NCBI RefSeq assembly: GCF_016587435.1
Contig: NZ_BNJJ01000021.1
Span: 1 to 64,000 of the forward strand
Direction of reading: 5' to 3'
DNA length: 64,000 nucleotides
Source of the DNA: Dictyobacter formicarum
Lineage (GTDB): Bacteria; Chloroflexota; Ktedonobacteria; Ktedonobacterales; Ktedonobacteraceae
Below the pieces are notes generated by a model that saw nothing but the letters and a program-made list of their open reading frames with translations, ran no database searches and was not told where the DNA came from. Position 1 is the first letter of the stretch. Every line of letters starts with the position of its first letter. The translations under genes were made by a program, and so were the position numbers. Below, piece by piece: positions 52,639 to 61,541 of this stretch.

Positions 52639-53034
52639 GTGCCACCTGGAACAATCTATCCATTAGGATACGCTGACAGCAATACTGAACCGACACTTGA
52701 GGCGATCATGCAACGTCCCGATGTGCTTCTCGTTGATATACGGCTCGTGCCCCAGTCGCGCTGGAGGCCGCAATGGAATAAATCAACATTACAAGGACGT
52801 TGGGGCGAACGATACCTCCACAAAAAGCAATTAGGTAATATCCACTTTCGAGACTCAAACAAACCCATCCGACTGTTGGATCCAGACCAAGCCATTCAGG
52901 ACCTCGCCCAGCTACTCCAATCGGGGACCGATATTGTACTGCTTTGTGCTTGCAAAAATTATGATATGTGTCATCGCCGCGTAATTGTTGAGCGTCTTAA
53001 AGCTCTTCTTCCAGAAGTTGAGGTGCACCTATGA
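52639..53034 (+). CDS. DUF488 family protein
   Basis: A 131-aa member of the DUF488 family: VLLVDIRLVPQSR near the start and the signature LLCACKNYDMCHRRVI at the C-terminus. The family is uncharacterised biochemically. GTG start at 52639 with GAGGAG upstream. It overlaps the next gene by 4 bp (ATGA), so the two are translated together. Confidence 0.87.
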   Translation: MPPGTIYPLGYADSNTEPTLEAIMQRPDVLLVDIRLVPQSRWRPQWNKSTLQGRWGERYLHKKQLGNIHFRDSNKPIRLLDPDQAIQDLAQLLQSGTDIVLLCACKNYDMCHRRVIVERLKALLPEVEVHL

Positions 53035-53426
53035 CCACTTATGAAACCTATCTGCTCGCTGTCGGAGAAGATTTCCCAACTATTGTCTGTCTTTGCGGCA
53101 GCACACGATTTTCTGAGGCTTTCCATCAAGCCAACTTAAATGAAACGTTGAAGGGGAAAATAGTGTTGAGCATTGGCTGTGATTTCAAAAGTGATGAAGC
53201 GCTCGGATTGTCGGATACAGACAAACAGCGCCTCGACGTGCTCCACTTACGCAAAATTGATATTGCCGACGAGATACTGGTGCTCAACGTCAATGATTAT
53301 ATCGGGCCCTCGACAGCCAATGAAATCAGGTACGCTCACGCACGCGGCATACCCATCCGCTGGTTAGAACCACATATGTGCCGCATGGAAAACTGCCCGT
53401 GCAAAGGCTATCCGGATATACAATAA
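53031..53426 (+). CDS. Nucleoside 2-deoxyribosyltransferase-like protein
   Basis: A 131-aa Rossmann-like protein. The N-terminus IVCLCGSTRFSEAFHQAN and the LRKIDIADEILVLNVNDYIG ... STANEIRYA segment match the deoxyribosyltransferase/DUF4406 fold found in many phages and plasmids. Two C-terminal cysteine pairs (MCRMENCPC) may hold metal. It may act on nucleosides or nucleotides. It is coupled to the DUF488 gene. Confidence 0.8.
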   Translation: MTTYETYLLAVGEDFPTIVCLCGSTRFSEAFHQANLNETLKGKIVLSIGCDFKSDEALGLSDTDKQRLDVLHLRKIDIADEILVLNVNDYIGPSTANEIRYAHARGIPIRWLEPHMCRMENCPCKGYPDIQ

Positions 53427-53546
53427 TGCGGCTCTCTGACTCAATTCGAACCTGACCAGAGCAGCCGCTGACGAGGAAAGTATTCTATTCATGCCCCGTG
53501 TGTCCATTCTAGCACGCGGGGCTTTCTAATGGGAAGGAGACCCACC

Positions 53547-54455
53547 ATGCCTCTTTCATCCTCAAATACCAAGCAACCGCTTCTTTTTCCAGAGCTTGAG
53601 CCAGCAAAAAGCATATTGCCAGCTGACGCCACAGTTGTGGTCTCCATTTCGGGAGGTAAAGATAGTATAGCAACCCTGCTGATGGCAATAGAGACGTTCA
53701 ACCGGCAACAGGTTATGGCCCATCATCAGATTATCCTTGAAGATTGGCCAGGGACCGTCGAATATTGTCATGAGGTCTGCGAGGCGCTGCAGATTCCACT
53801 CTATGCGACACAAGCCATTTATCAAGGATATGAATGCCTACAGTGCCATAACCACTACTTAACTAGCGCTCCAGAGCCTCACTGTCGTAAATGTTCCTGC
53901 AGAGATGCACGCTTTTTAACCCAGGTATCCTCTGTCCTAGATCTGGTTAAGTGGCGCGAAAAATGGCCCAGCCTGGATGTCAGATTCTGTACCTCCTACT
54001 TCAAGCGGGATAACTTCAATCGCTGGGCACGTGCACATCGAGATCTCCTTGGCCCTCACCCACTGTTAGCACTCGGAGAGCGCTGGAAGGAATCAAAGGG
54101 TCGTGCTCGCCTCCCTGTGCTACGCAATCGCCCAGGCCTGGAATGGATTCAAGAATGGCGGCCAGTGCTTAGCTTCCGCCGTATTGATGTCTTCCGCAAA
54201 ATGCGCGACTACCAGATCAAGCCACACTACTGCTATAAAGCTCAGGGAATGAGCGAGCAGGATATGTATGACCAGGACGTCGAAGGTGGCCCGCGCATGA
54301 GCTGCGTCATGTGCTTTCTCAAATCGGAAGATCAAATGCGCACCAGCTACCAAAGTGAAGCAGGGCGCCCCATTATTGAACGCGGAATAGAAATCGAACG
54401 CACCATTGGCCACACTATTCAGCACGGAAGATCTCTAGAGGACATGCTTTCGTAG
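53547..54455 (+). CDS. PP-loop ATPase / PAPS reductase-like protein
   Basis: A 302-aa protein with PP-loop S35-G-G-K-D-S40 (VSISGGKDSIATLLMAI). A Cys cluster follows (CLQCHNHYLTSAPEPHCRKC in pieces: CLQC, CRKCSC), and a C-terminal SCVMCFLKSEDQ. PP-loop proteins of the phosphoadenosine phosphosulfate reductase group include DndC-type enzymes that thiolate DNA or RNA. No dnd neighbours are present, so the substrate is open. The ATG at 53547 has GGAAGGAGACCC upstream. It forms a cassette with the two genes before it. Confidence 0.8.
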   Translation: MPLSSSNTKQPLLFPELEPAKSILPADATVVVSISGGKDSIATLLMAIETFNRQQVMAHHQIILEDWPGTVEYCHEVCEALQIPLYATQAIYQGYECLQCHNHYLTSAPEPHCRKCSCRDARFLTQVSSVLDLVKWREKWPSLDVRFCTSYFKRDNFNRWARAHRDLLGPHPLLALGERWKESKGRARLPVLRNRPGLEWIQEWRPVLSFRRIDVFRKMRDYQIKPHYCYKAQGMSEQDMYDQDVEGGPRMSCVMCFLKSEDQMRTSYQSEAGRPIIERGIEIERTIGHTIQHGRSLEDMLS

Positions 54456-54469
54456 AAAGAGAGGCGACA

Positions 54470-57274
54470 ATGACTATCACCTCACTTGCCACGGCATGGA
54501 ATACTCAATCCCCACATCAAACTGCACAGGAAGCTTGTCAACAATTTCACTGGTCCGTCTTCCCGATCGATGAAGACAAAAAACCATTGCAAACAGGTGG
54601 CATTCATCCAAATGGAACTCCAAAGCGCATGGGATGGAAGACATTCCAAACGCGCAAACCCTCTGTGCAAGAGATACAGAACTGGCAGGATATCTACACG
54701 CCGGCTGCCTGGGCTGTTATTACCGGCACCATCAACAACATCATCATTCTAGATTTTGATGGTGCTGCTGGGCAGGAGACATGCCAGCGATTGAACCTTC
54801 GGCCTCATCTCATTACCGGATCTGGCGGCGCTCATGTCTACTTCGCGCATCCTGGTTGGTCTGTACAGACACTCAATAGCAAATCTCAAAAGGAACTTGG
54901 GCGCCGATGGCCCGGCCTTGATATCCGCGCTGATGGAGGGTACGCTGCTTTCTGCGGAAGAAACACTAATGGAGCATATGTCTGGCTACGTGATCCTCGA
55001 CCAGAAGATTTGACCATACTTCCGGAGGATTTAAGGTCCTTCTTAGGCATCCTCCATGCGCCTGCGTCAAAGAGTTCCATGGTCAAAAGCGGAACATCGG
55101 CTCCCGAGCCATCAGATAATAAACCAGCCCTTGCTATTGCAAACACACTAGTTCGCCGCGCTCTCACCATGATACGGAAAGAGGGGTCGGGCCGCAATGA
55201 CGCGGGCTTCTGGCTGGCCTGCCAGCTCCGTGATAATCACTATCCGCAGCAAACTGCTCAGAAGGTCATGCAGAGCTACATAGAGCAAGTGCCTGCAGAA
55301 AATACTAAAGGGAAAATTGAGCCCTACACCATAGAAGAAGCACTGGCAAGCCTCAGCAGCGCCTATCGAGAGCAGGCCCGCGAGGCGTGGGTGGTTCAGT
55401 CACCGCTGGCGGGATCTTCCGGGGGAAACGGCAAGGGGATGGCCAGGACAGCAGTGGCGCAAGGGGATAACCAGGAGCTTCCAGAGATCATTTTAGGAGC
55501 GGACCAACTCCGCGACCTGACTAACCAGGCCATCGATGCGGTCTCGCGCATCGAGAAACTGGCCCCATCACTGTTCATGCAGTCGTCGCGCCTGGTCCGA
55601 ATCGGGCACGATGAAGTCAAGCGCCCCGTAGTCACCCAGATGGGCATCACTGAAGTGAAGGAGGTGTTGACACACTCTGCAAATTACTTTCGGCTGAGAA
55701 AAATCCCCAACTCAGATGGCGAGTTCGCCAAGATCCCCTGCTCTCCGGCGAAGGAAATAGCGGAGCAGATCCTGGCCAGGCAAACACAGCGGCCATACTT
55801 GCCTTTCCCGGCGCTCCAAGCCATCGTAGAAACACCAGTTATCCGGCCCGATGGTTCAATCCTGGACCAGCCAGGATACGATGCGGCGACACGGCTGTAT
55901 TACGCCCCACACCCCCAGTTGGGCCAGTGCAAGGTCCCAGACCATCCAACGCGAGAAGAACGGCAAGCAGCCCTGGCACTCATCATGGATACCATCGGGG
56001 ATTTCTACTACGTCGGCGAGGCCGATCGGGCTAACGCCCTCGGCCTCCTCCTGACGCCTATCCTCAGGCCAGCGATAAAACGCCACATCCCCTTGGCGTT
56101 ACTCGACGCGCCCAAACCGGGTACGGGCAAAGGGCTGTTTGCCGATGTCGTATCCATTATCGCAACTGGAGGCAGCGCCTCAATTCTGACAGCCACAGAC
56201 AATGAGGAGGAGTGGGACAAGCGCATCACGGCCATGCTCATACAGGGCAGGACGATTATCAGCATCGATAATATCGCTGGCCGCCTCCAATCGGCAAAGT
56301 TAGACGCCGTGCTCACAGCCGATATCCACGAAGGCCGCCTACTTGGCCAGTCCACCATGGTCAAAGTCCACAACCGGGCGACCTGGATAGCTACAGGGAA
56401 CAACATCAGGTTAGGAGGTGATCTCGGCCGCCGATGCTACCGGATTCGCTTCGACCCCCACGACTCTCGCCCCTGGTTGCGCCGAGACTTCAAACATGAG
56501 GACCTGGCAACCTGGGTTCAAGAGCACCGCGGGGTACTCATCGAAGCGCTTTTGACCCTGGCCCGCGCGTGGTACGCCGATGGGCAACCGGAGGCAGCGG
56601 GGCTGCCAACTGTCGGTGGAACGTTTACCGGTTGGGCGAAAACAATCGGCTCCGTCTTAACGCATGCTGGCGTTACTGGCTTTCTCTCGAATTTGGAGCA
56701 GCTCTATGAGGAAGCCGATGAAGGCAACGCTCAGTGGGAAGCGTTCCTCCAGACATGGATCGAGCGATTCGGGAGCGAGTGGATCACCGTCGCGGAACTG
56801 GTTGAAGCTATCACCGATAGAGAAAACGCTGCGGGGAGTTGTTTCGCAGATATTCTTCCAGATGCATTACAGTACGCGCTCAAAGAGAAGTCAGCCAGCT
56901 TCAAAATACGCATCGGGAAGGCGCTTGATAAGCGCGTGGACACATGTTATGGAAGGGAAAACCTGCATCTCGAAAAGACCCTTGATAAGCACAACAAAAA
57001 GAGCCTTTGGAGAGTTTTTGCGGGGAGTGCGGGGAGTGCTTCCCCTCTTACGCGCAGCGAAAATCCCCAAACCATCCAGGAAAACGAACATATATATAGT
57101 AGCGGCCAAAACCACTTCCCGCACTCCCCGCAAGCCATCACCGGTGAAACTGCCTCATCAGACTATACAAGCGCCGCGAACACGCTTTTCTCATCACAGG
57201 ATAACGAGCAAATTGCGGGATGCGACGAGCAACTCCCCGCAAACAACGATGACAGAGAGGTGTTTGAAATATGA
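54470..57274 (+). CDS. Primase-polymerase with C-terminal AAA+ ATPase (element Rep)
   Basis: A 934-aa replication protein. The first 190 residues are a bifunctional primase-polymerase domain: catalytic DFD in IIILDFDGAAG near residue 94, SGGAHVYFAHPG near 119, and LDIRADGGYAAF. A linker and a helical region follow, then an AAA+ ATPase with Walker A DAPKPGTGKGLF near residue 546 and a sensor-like TWIATGNNIRLGGDLGRRC. The last 120 residues are low-complexity and hold iteron-like DNA. GC content rises from about 55.4 kb, suggesting mosaic origin. It overlaps the DNA polymerase gene by 4 bp. Related RepPP proteins start replication in AICEs. Confidence 0.88.
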   Translation: MTITSLATAWNTQSPHQTAQEACQQFHWSVFPIDEDKKPLQTGGIHPNGTPKRMGWKTFQTRKPSVQEIQNWQDIYTPAAWAVITGTINNIIILDFDGAAGQETCQRLNLRPHLITGSGGAHVYFAHPGWSVQTLNSKSQKELGRRWPGLDIRADGGYAAFCGRNTNGAYVWLRDPRPEDLTILPEDLRSFLGILHAPASKSSMVKSGTSAPEPSDNKPALAIANTLVRRALTMIRKEGSGRNDAGFWLACQLRDNHYPQQTAQKVMQSYIEQVPAENTKGKIEPYTIEEALASLSSAYREQAREAWVVQSPLAGSSGGNGKGMARTAVAQGDNQELPEIILGADQLRDLTNQAIDAVSRIEKLAPSLFMQSSRLVRIGHDEVKRPVVTQMGITEVKEVLTHSANYFRLRKIPNSDGEFAKIPCSPAKEIAEQILARQTQRPYLPFPALQAIVETPVIRPDGSILDQPGYDAATRLYYAPHPQLGQCKVPDHPTREERQAALALIMDTIGDFYYVGEADRANALGLLLTPILRPAIKRHIPLALLDAPKPGTGKGLFADVVSIIATGGSASILTATDNEEEWDKRITAMLIQGRTIISIDNIAGRLQSAKLDAVLTADIHEGRLLGQSTMVKVHNRATWIATGNNIRLGGDLGRRCYRIRFDPHDSRPWLRRDFKHEDLATWVQEHRGVLIEALLTLARAWYADGQPEAAGLPTVGGTFTGWAKTIGSVLTHAGVTGFLSNLEQLYEEADEGNAQWEAFLQTWIERFGSEWITVAELVEAITDRENAAGSCFADILPDALQYALKEKSASFKIRIGKALDKRVDTCYGRENLHLEKTLDKHNKKSLWRVFAGSAGSASPLTRSENPQTIQENEHIYSSGQNHFPHSPQAITGETASSDYTSAANTLFSSQDNEQIAGCDEQLPANNDDREVFEI
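57018..57242. promoter_or_regulatory. Candidate replication origin: GC-rich iterons within the Rep gene end
   Basis: Six copies of a (TT)GCGGG(G)AGTG-type unit. Two are in tandem at 57018-57038, two lie inverted at 57113-57133 (21-bp arms, one mismatch), and a further pair at 57213-57224 and 57230-57242 is also inverted. An AT-rich stretch with TATATATAG lies between the first arms. Repeats with an AT-rich core inside or beside a rep gene are typical of element origins, but the sequence also encodes protein, so some repeats may reflect coding. Confidence 0.5.
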
Positions 57275-59628
57275 CCGCATCAGCACTCCTCCATCACTTG
57301 CAGGAGCTCAATATTCAACTATCAGCCGCCGGCGAGCGCCTGACCATCGACGCGCCCAGAGACGTCCTCACGGCGCCACTGCGGCAGCAGATAGTTGAGC
57401 AGAAGCAGGGCCTTTTGGAATTGCTCTCACCTCCAGCAGAGAAAGAGGCCTATCCACAGCAGCCGCAGGAAACGCCAGCGGCATCCGTGGAAGCCTGCTC
57501 TCAATGCGGGGCGGAAATCTACGCGTATAGCGATGACGGTCTAAACATCTTTTGCAAACGACATCGCTATATGCAATCGCACACCCAGTGTCAAGCTTCT
57601 CCCTCTCTTACGCGCGTCACCCAGGCGCGCTTTTTTCTGCAGGATCTCGTCGAGCTTTTCAACGAGATCAGCGACAGGCCCGAACCCAGGACACTGGACC
57701 TGGAAACGACCGGCCTGGATGCCCATCGAGATAAAATCGTCACGATCGCCCTGGGCAGTCCGGGAAGAGTTTCGGTGCTGGACATGCGACCCTACTACAG
57801 CCTCAACGCCGAGTGGCAGGCACACTGGAAGAGAGCATTGGGGGAGGTCCTCGGCCAGAAGGACTTCCTCTGGATTGGGCACAACCTCAAGTTCGATTGG
57901 ATCTTCCTGGCCACCCACTTCGGCATCCACCTACAGCGCGTCTACGACACCATGTTGGGGGAGCAGCTCATACTGGGCACCGGACTTCACGACGCAGGCA
58001 CACCCGTTAACCTCCAGGCAACCGCAGCGCGCTACCGCATCCCTGTGAGCAAAGAGCAGCGCTTATGGTTTCCCAATCTGGACCAGCGCTCCAAAGAATG
58101 GTCGGCTCCTTTACCAGTCGAGCAGCTCGCCTACATCGTTCAGGACATCGAGGTCCCCTACCAGATCTTCCAACAACAACAGGCGAAGATCAAAGCCCAG
58201 AGTCTGGATCACGTGATCCAGTTGGAAAACCAGGCGCTCCCTGCCATTGCCGAGATGGAGCTCAGAGGGGTCCTAATTGACACAGAAAGGTGGCGCAGCA
58301 TCCTGCAGCAAAAGTACGATCGCCAACTCGAACTGGAGCGCGATATCACGGCAACCCTGGAAGGCGCCCTGCGAGACTCGCGCCAGAAAGCCTACGAAAA
58401 AGATATGGATACCTATAAACGTTACCAGAATGGCCTCCGCGAGGAGGAGCGGCTCCTGATGCAGGCATATCAAGCATCCACGAAACAGAAGACGTGGCCA
58501 GCATTTCGGCAGGAGGGGGTGAATCGGTGGGTAGAAAGCCATCCGCCGATACGAAAACCCGCGTTACCAAAGGCGAAGATCAATTTAAGTTCTTCAGCAC
58601 AACTTCAAGCAGCCCTCAGCGCCCTAGGCATTCGCATTCACTCGACTCAGGAGGCGGCCCTCGAACCGTTTGCCGGCAACTACCCAATCGTCGGGCAGAT
58701 ACTCCAGTGGAAGAAGCTCCAAAAGTTCCGCAGTGCCTTTGGCGAGAACATTCTGGCAATGATTGGCCCAGATGGCCGCCTCAGGACAGATTACGGGCAA
58801 ATAGGCGCGGTCTCCGGACGGATCATCTGCCGCAACCCCAATTTACAGCAAATGCCCGCTCGGGAAAAGAACGAGGGGGAGAATATCCGAACATGTTTCA
58901 TCGCCCCTCCAGGGTACCGTATCCTCAAAGCGGACCTAAGCAATATCGAGCTTCGCATCCTAGCAGAGGTATCGGGAGACGCCACCATGCTGCGGCTATT
59001 TGCGGAAGGCAAGGACCTGCACGCCGAAACGGCCAAGTTGATGTTCGGCTTACCCGAAAACGCCGACACGAAAAAACAGGTGTATAAAGGCCAGGTCTCG
59101 ATGCGCGACGTCGCGAAAACCATAAACTTCGGCCTGGCTTACGGCATGGGAGCCCAGGGGCTGGCAAACCGGATCGGAGTTTCAGCCGACGCCGCCAAGG
59201 AGTTGATGGGAACCTACTTTGCCACCTACTCCGGCGTCTCCAGGTGGCTGCGGTCCTCCGCGCGTCAGGCGATGAAACAGGGATATGCAGTGACGCTGGC
59301 TGGGCGCAGGCGCCCATTCCCAACGAACATCGCCGACCCATCTATCCGCGGATCCTTTGAGAGATCCGCAAAGAACCATCCCATTCAGGGTACGAATGCG
59401 GATATCATCAAGCGTGCGCTTACTTTGCTATACGAAACCCTGCCTGAAAAGGTACACACGATTCTCACCGTCCACGACGAAATCGTTATGGAGTGCCCAG
59501 AACCACTGGTTGAAGCAGCCTCGAGATTGCTCAAAGATGCCATGATCCAGGCCTGTCGCGATTACCTCAAAATTGTCCATATCCCAGAGCCAGATGTCCT
59601 TGTGGGAACATACTGGCAAAAAGATTAA
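57271..59628 (+). CDS. polA-like: DNA polymerase I (family A) with 3'-5' exonuclease and TubC-like N-terminus
   Basis: A 785-aa replicative polymerase. Residues 1-60 resemble a TubC docking domain (LLHHLQELNIQL ... LRQQIVEQKQGLLELL), followed by a possible zinc finger (CSQCGAEIYAYS ... CKRHR). The 3'-5' exonuclease starts near 140 (LDLETTGLD, GHNLKFDW). Polymerase motif A is LKADLSNIELRILAE near 553, motif B RDVAKTINFGLAYGMG near 613, motif C LTVHDEIVME near 732. All catalytic aspartates are present. It lacks a 5'-3' exonuclease, as phage-type polymerases do. The start overlaps the Prim-Pol stop. Confidence 0.92.
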   Translation: MTASALLHHLQELNIQLSAAGERLTIDAPRDVLTAPLRQQIVEQKQGLLELLSPPAEKEAYPQQPQETPAASVEACSQCGAEIYAYSDDGLNIFCKRHRYMQSHTQCQASPSLTRVTQARFFLQDLVELFNEISDRPEPRTLDLETTGLDAHRDKIVTIALGSPGRVSVLDMRPYYSLNAEWQAHWKRALGEVLGQKDFLWIGHNLKFDWIFLATHFGIHLQRVYDTMLGEQLILGTGLHDAGTPVNLQATAARYRIPVSKEQRLWFPNLDQRSKEWSAPLPVEQLAYIVQDIEVPYQIFQQQQAKIKAQSLDHVIQLENQALPAIAEMELRGVLIDTERWRSILQQKYDRQLELERDITATLEGALRDSRQKAYEKDMDTYKRYQNGLREEERLLMQAYQASTKQKTWPAFRQEGVNRWVESHPPIRKPALPKAKINLSSSAQLQAALSALGIRIHSTQEAALEPFAGNYPIVGQILQWKKLQKFRSAFGENILAMIGPDGRLRTDYGQIGAVSGRIICRNPNLQQMPAREKNEGENIRTCFIAPPGYRILKADLSNIELRILAEVSGDATMLRLFAEGKDLHAETAKLMFGLPENADTKKQVYKGQVSMRDVAKTINFGLAYGMGAQGLANRIGVSADAAKELMGTYFATYSGVSRWLRSSARQAMKQGYAVTLAGRRRPFPTNIADPSIRGSFERSAKNHPIQGTNADIIKRALTLLYETLPEKVHTILTVHDEIVMECPEPLVEAASRLLKDAMIQACRDYLKIVHIPEPDVLVGTYWQKD

Positions 59629-59695
59629 AGAGTCCACATCGTATCAGCATTCCATCAGCCGATAAAAACGCTCAACTTCTCAGAGGAGAATACAT

Positions 59696-60269
59696 ATGAC
59701 AGCAATTCTCACAGATGAGCAGATCAAAGCTATGCTCAATGCGTGTGATCTCACAACACCACTGGGTCAAAAAGATTACACGATCATTCTTATTCTGCTC
59801 CACACCGGCATTCGCGTTTCGGAACTCTGTAGCTTAACACTCGAGGATTTCAGCGGCGATTTCCTCTATGTTCAAGGGAAAACCAATAAAAAACGGCGCA
59901 TCCAGTTGCCCCCAGGTGTGCACGACCAAATACGGCTACACACCAGCCATTATCGTACAGCAAAAGAGGGTGAGGATCACATGTTCCTCTCTCAAAGTGG
60001 TGATCCTCTTACACCTGGAGATATCCATAAATTTATCGCAGCGTTGCAGGAGCGAGCAGATCTCGGAGGAAATACAGTATCTGCCCATACGTTCCGCCTC
60101 ACATTTGCTTATAAGCATTTTGCCCGCTGATATGCAAGATTTGTGTGAGCTCTTGGGAGCTCACACAAAGTTATCTAAAGCTTACAGTCACATAAAAATA
60201 GTTCCCCTTTATCAGGAGGGCTCGGCTTTAGACTTAAACCTTCGCTCTAACTCTGGCAAATTAATATAA
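59696..60269 (+). pseudogene. Frameshifted tyrosine recombinase remnant
   Basis: Frame 1 (59696-60130) has the core catalytic region LTDEQIKAMLNAC, IRVSELCSLTLEDF (first Arg) and HTFRLTFAYKHFA, then a stop. The next segment, LCELLGAHTKLSKAYSHI with a candidate catalytic Tyr, continues in another frame to 60269. A frameshift near 60118-60130 is needed to join them. The N-terminal core-binding domain is missing, and the usual HxLRHTF box reads HTFRLTF. So it is a decayed or short second recombinase next to a complete integrase at the right end. AGAGGAGAATACAT precedes the ATG. Confidence 0.7.
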
Positions 60270-60484
60270 TCGCCGATGGCCTCGATACATATCCAGTAAA
60301 TAAGGCCACCCGCAGCCTTATCATCGGGTAATGGCTCATCCATGGAGGCTCCATAACGGATATGCTGAAGCTCACGGTAGGCTTTCTTTACATCCTCAAC
60401 AACATTTGCAGGGATTCTAATGGGTAAATGAAGCCACTGTATTTCTCGGCTGTCCCCGTCGGGCGGCAATGATTCATTATTCAT
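60212..60484 (-). CDS. Small hypothetical protein, 90 aa
   Basis: Unrecognised, on the strand opposite to the element's main operon. MNNESLPPDGDSREIQWLHLPIR, then ANVVEDVKKAYRELQHIRYGAS and a C-terminal YWICIEAIGDYINLPELERRF. The start has AAGGAAAAGTGAT upstream. It overlaps the tail of the recombinase remnant. Acidic and probably cytosolic. Confidence 0.5.
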   Translation of the reverse strand: MNNESLPPDGDSREIQWLHLPIRIPANVVEDVKKAYRELQHIRYGASMDEPLPDDKAAGGLIYWICIEAIGDYINLPELERRFKSKAEPS

Positions 60485-60588
60485 ATCACTTTTCCTTCTA
60501 TCTAGAAAACCAAGCTCCCCTTATTCATCGACTAGTTACCTTACTGAACGCTTTAACTCCTAAGCCATTCTTACAGGAGGATACACAT

Positions 60589-61458
60589 ATGGAAAAGAAG
60601 CCATTTGCCTGGTACGGGGGAAAGGCCACGCTTACCCCATTGCTTGTGTCGCTTTTGCCTGGGCATCAAGTCTACTGCGAGGTGTTCGGCGGCTCGGGAG
60701 CGCTCCTATTTGGGAAACCGCTCAGTCGAATTGAGATCTTCAATGATATTGATAGCGGCGTTGTGAACTTCTTCCGGGTATTGCGTGATCCTCAACAAGC
60801 AGAAGCGCTACAGCAACTCTTGATGCTCACCCCCTACTCACGCGAAGAATACTACGAATGTCTCCGGCACTGGCACCAGGCAGAGGATCTTGTAGAAAAA
60901 GCGCGCCGGTGGTATTGCGCCGTTATGCAGAGCATGAATAGTTCGGTCAAATCGACCGGGTGGAGCTCCTCCAAGAAACCTGGATCAAATCCTGCGCTAA
61001 AGTGGTCTAATCACGCGGCGTCATTAACAGGCTTCGTCCAAAGGCTCTCCCAGGTGCAGATAGACCATAGAGACTTTGAACAGGTTATCCTGGCTTATGA
61101 TAGTCCCGACACATTGTTTTACCTGGATCCCCCCTACTTACCAGAAACAAGAAAGAAATCACAGTGCTACCTCCATGAGATGAGTGCACACGACCACCAG
61201 CGCCTCTTAAAAACCATGACTCAGATTCAAGGAATGGCAATACTCTCAGGCTATGATCACCCACTTTACATGGATGCATTAAGCGGCTGGGAATGCCAGA
61301 AGGTAGAGGTCCTATGCTCTTCAGAAAGCCGTCGCGGACAGAAAGAAGCTATCCAACAGACATTGAGGACTGAATGTATATGGCGGAATCCTTTATGTGT
61401 ACAAAAGTCAGAGATGGCCACCAGACAGCCATCTCTCTTCGAAGAGGAGGTAAGCTAA
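60589..61458 (+). CDS. Dam-type (D12) adenine DNA methylase
   Basis: A 289-aa D12 class N6-adenine methyltransferase. Motif I is FAWYGGKATLTPLL at the N-terminus with EVFGGSGALLFGK, and motif IV is FYLDPPYLPE near residue 180. The central region includes the target-recognition part. The ATG at 60589 has an excellent ACAGGAGGATACACAT upstream; the longer frame to 60469 is rejected. It is probably an orphan protective methylase of the element, since no endonuclease lies beside it. Confidence 0.92.
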   Translation: MEKKPFAWYGGKATLTPLLVSLLPGHQVYCEVFGGSGALLFGKPLSRIEIFNDIDSGVVNFFRVLRDPQQAEALQQLLMLTPYSREEYYECLRHWHQAEDLVEKARRWYCAVMQSMNSSVKSTGWSSSKKPGSNPALKWSNHAASLTGFVQRLSQVQIDHRDFEQVILAYDSPDTLFYLDPPYLPETRKKSQCYLHEMSAHDHQRLLKTMTQIQGMAILSGYDHPLYMDALSGWECQKVEVLCSSESRRGQKEAIQQTLRTECIWRNPLCVQKSEMATRQPSLFEEEVS

Positions 61459-61541
61459 ACCAGAATAAAAACACCCCCTCAACCAGAGCCAATTTCTCAA
61501 TGAAAAAATCCAGACAAGCCCGCAAAGGAGAAGAGCCTTAT

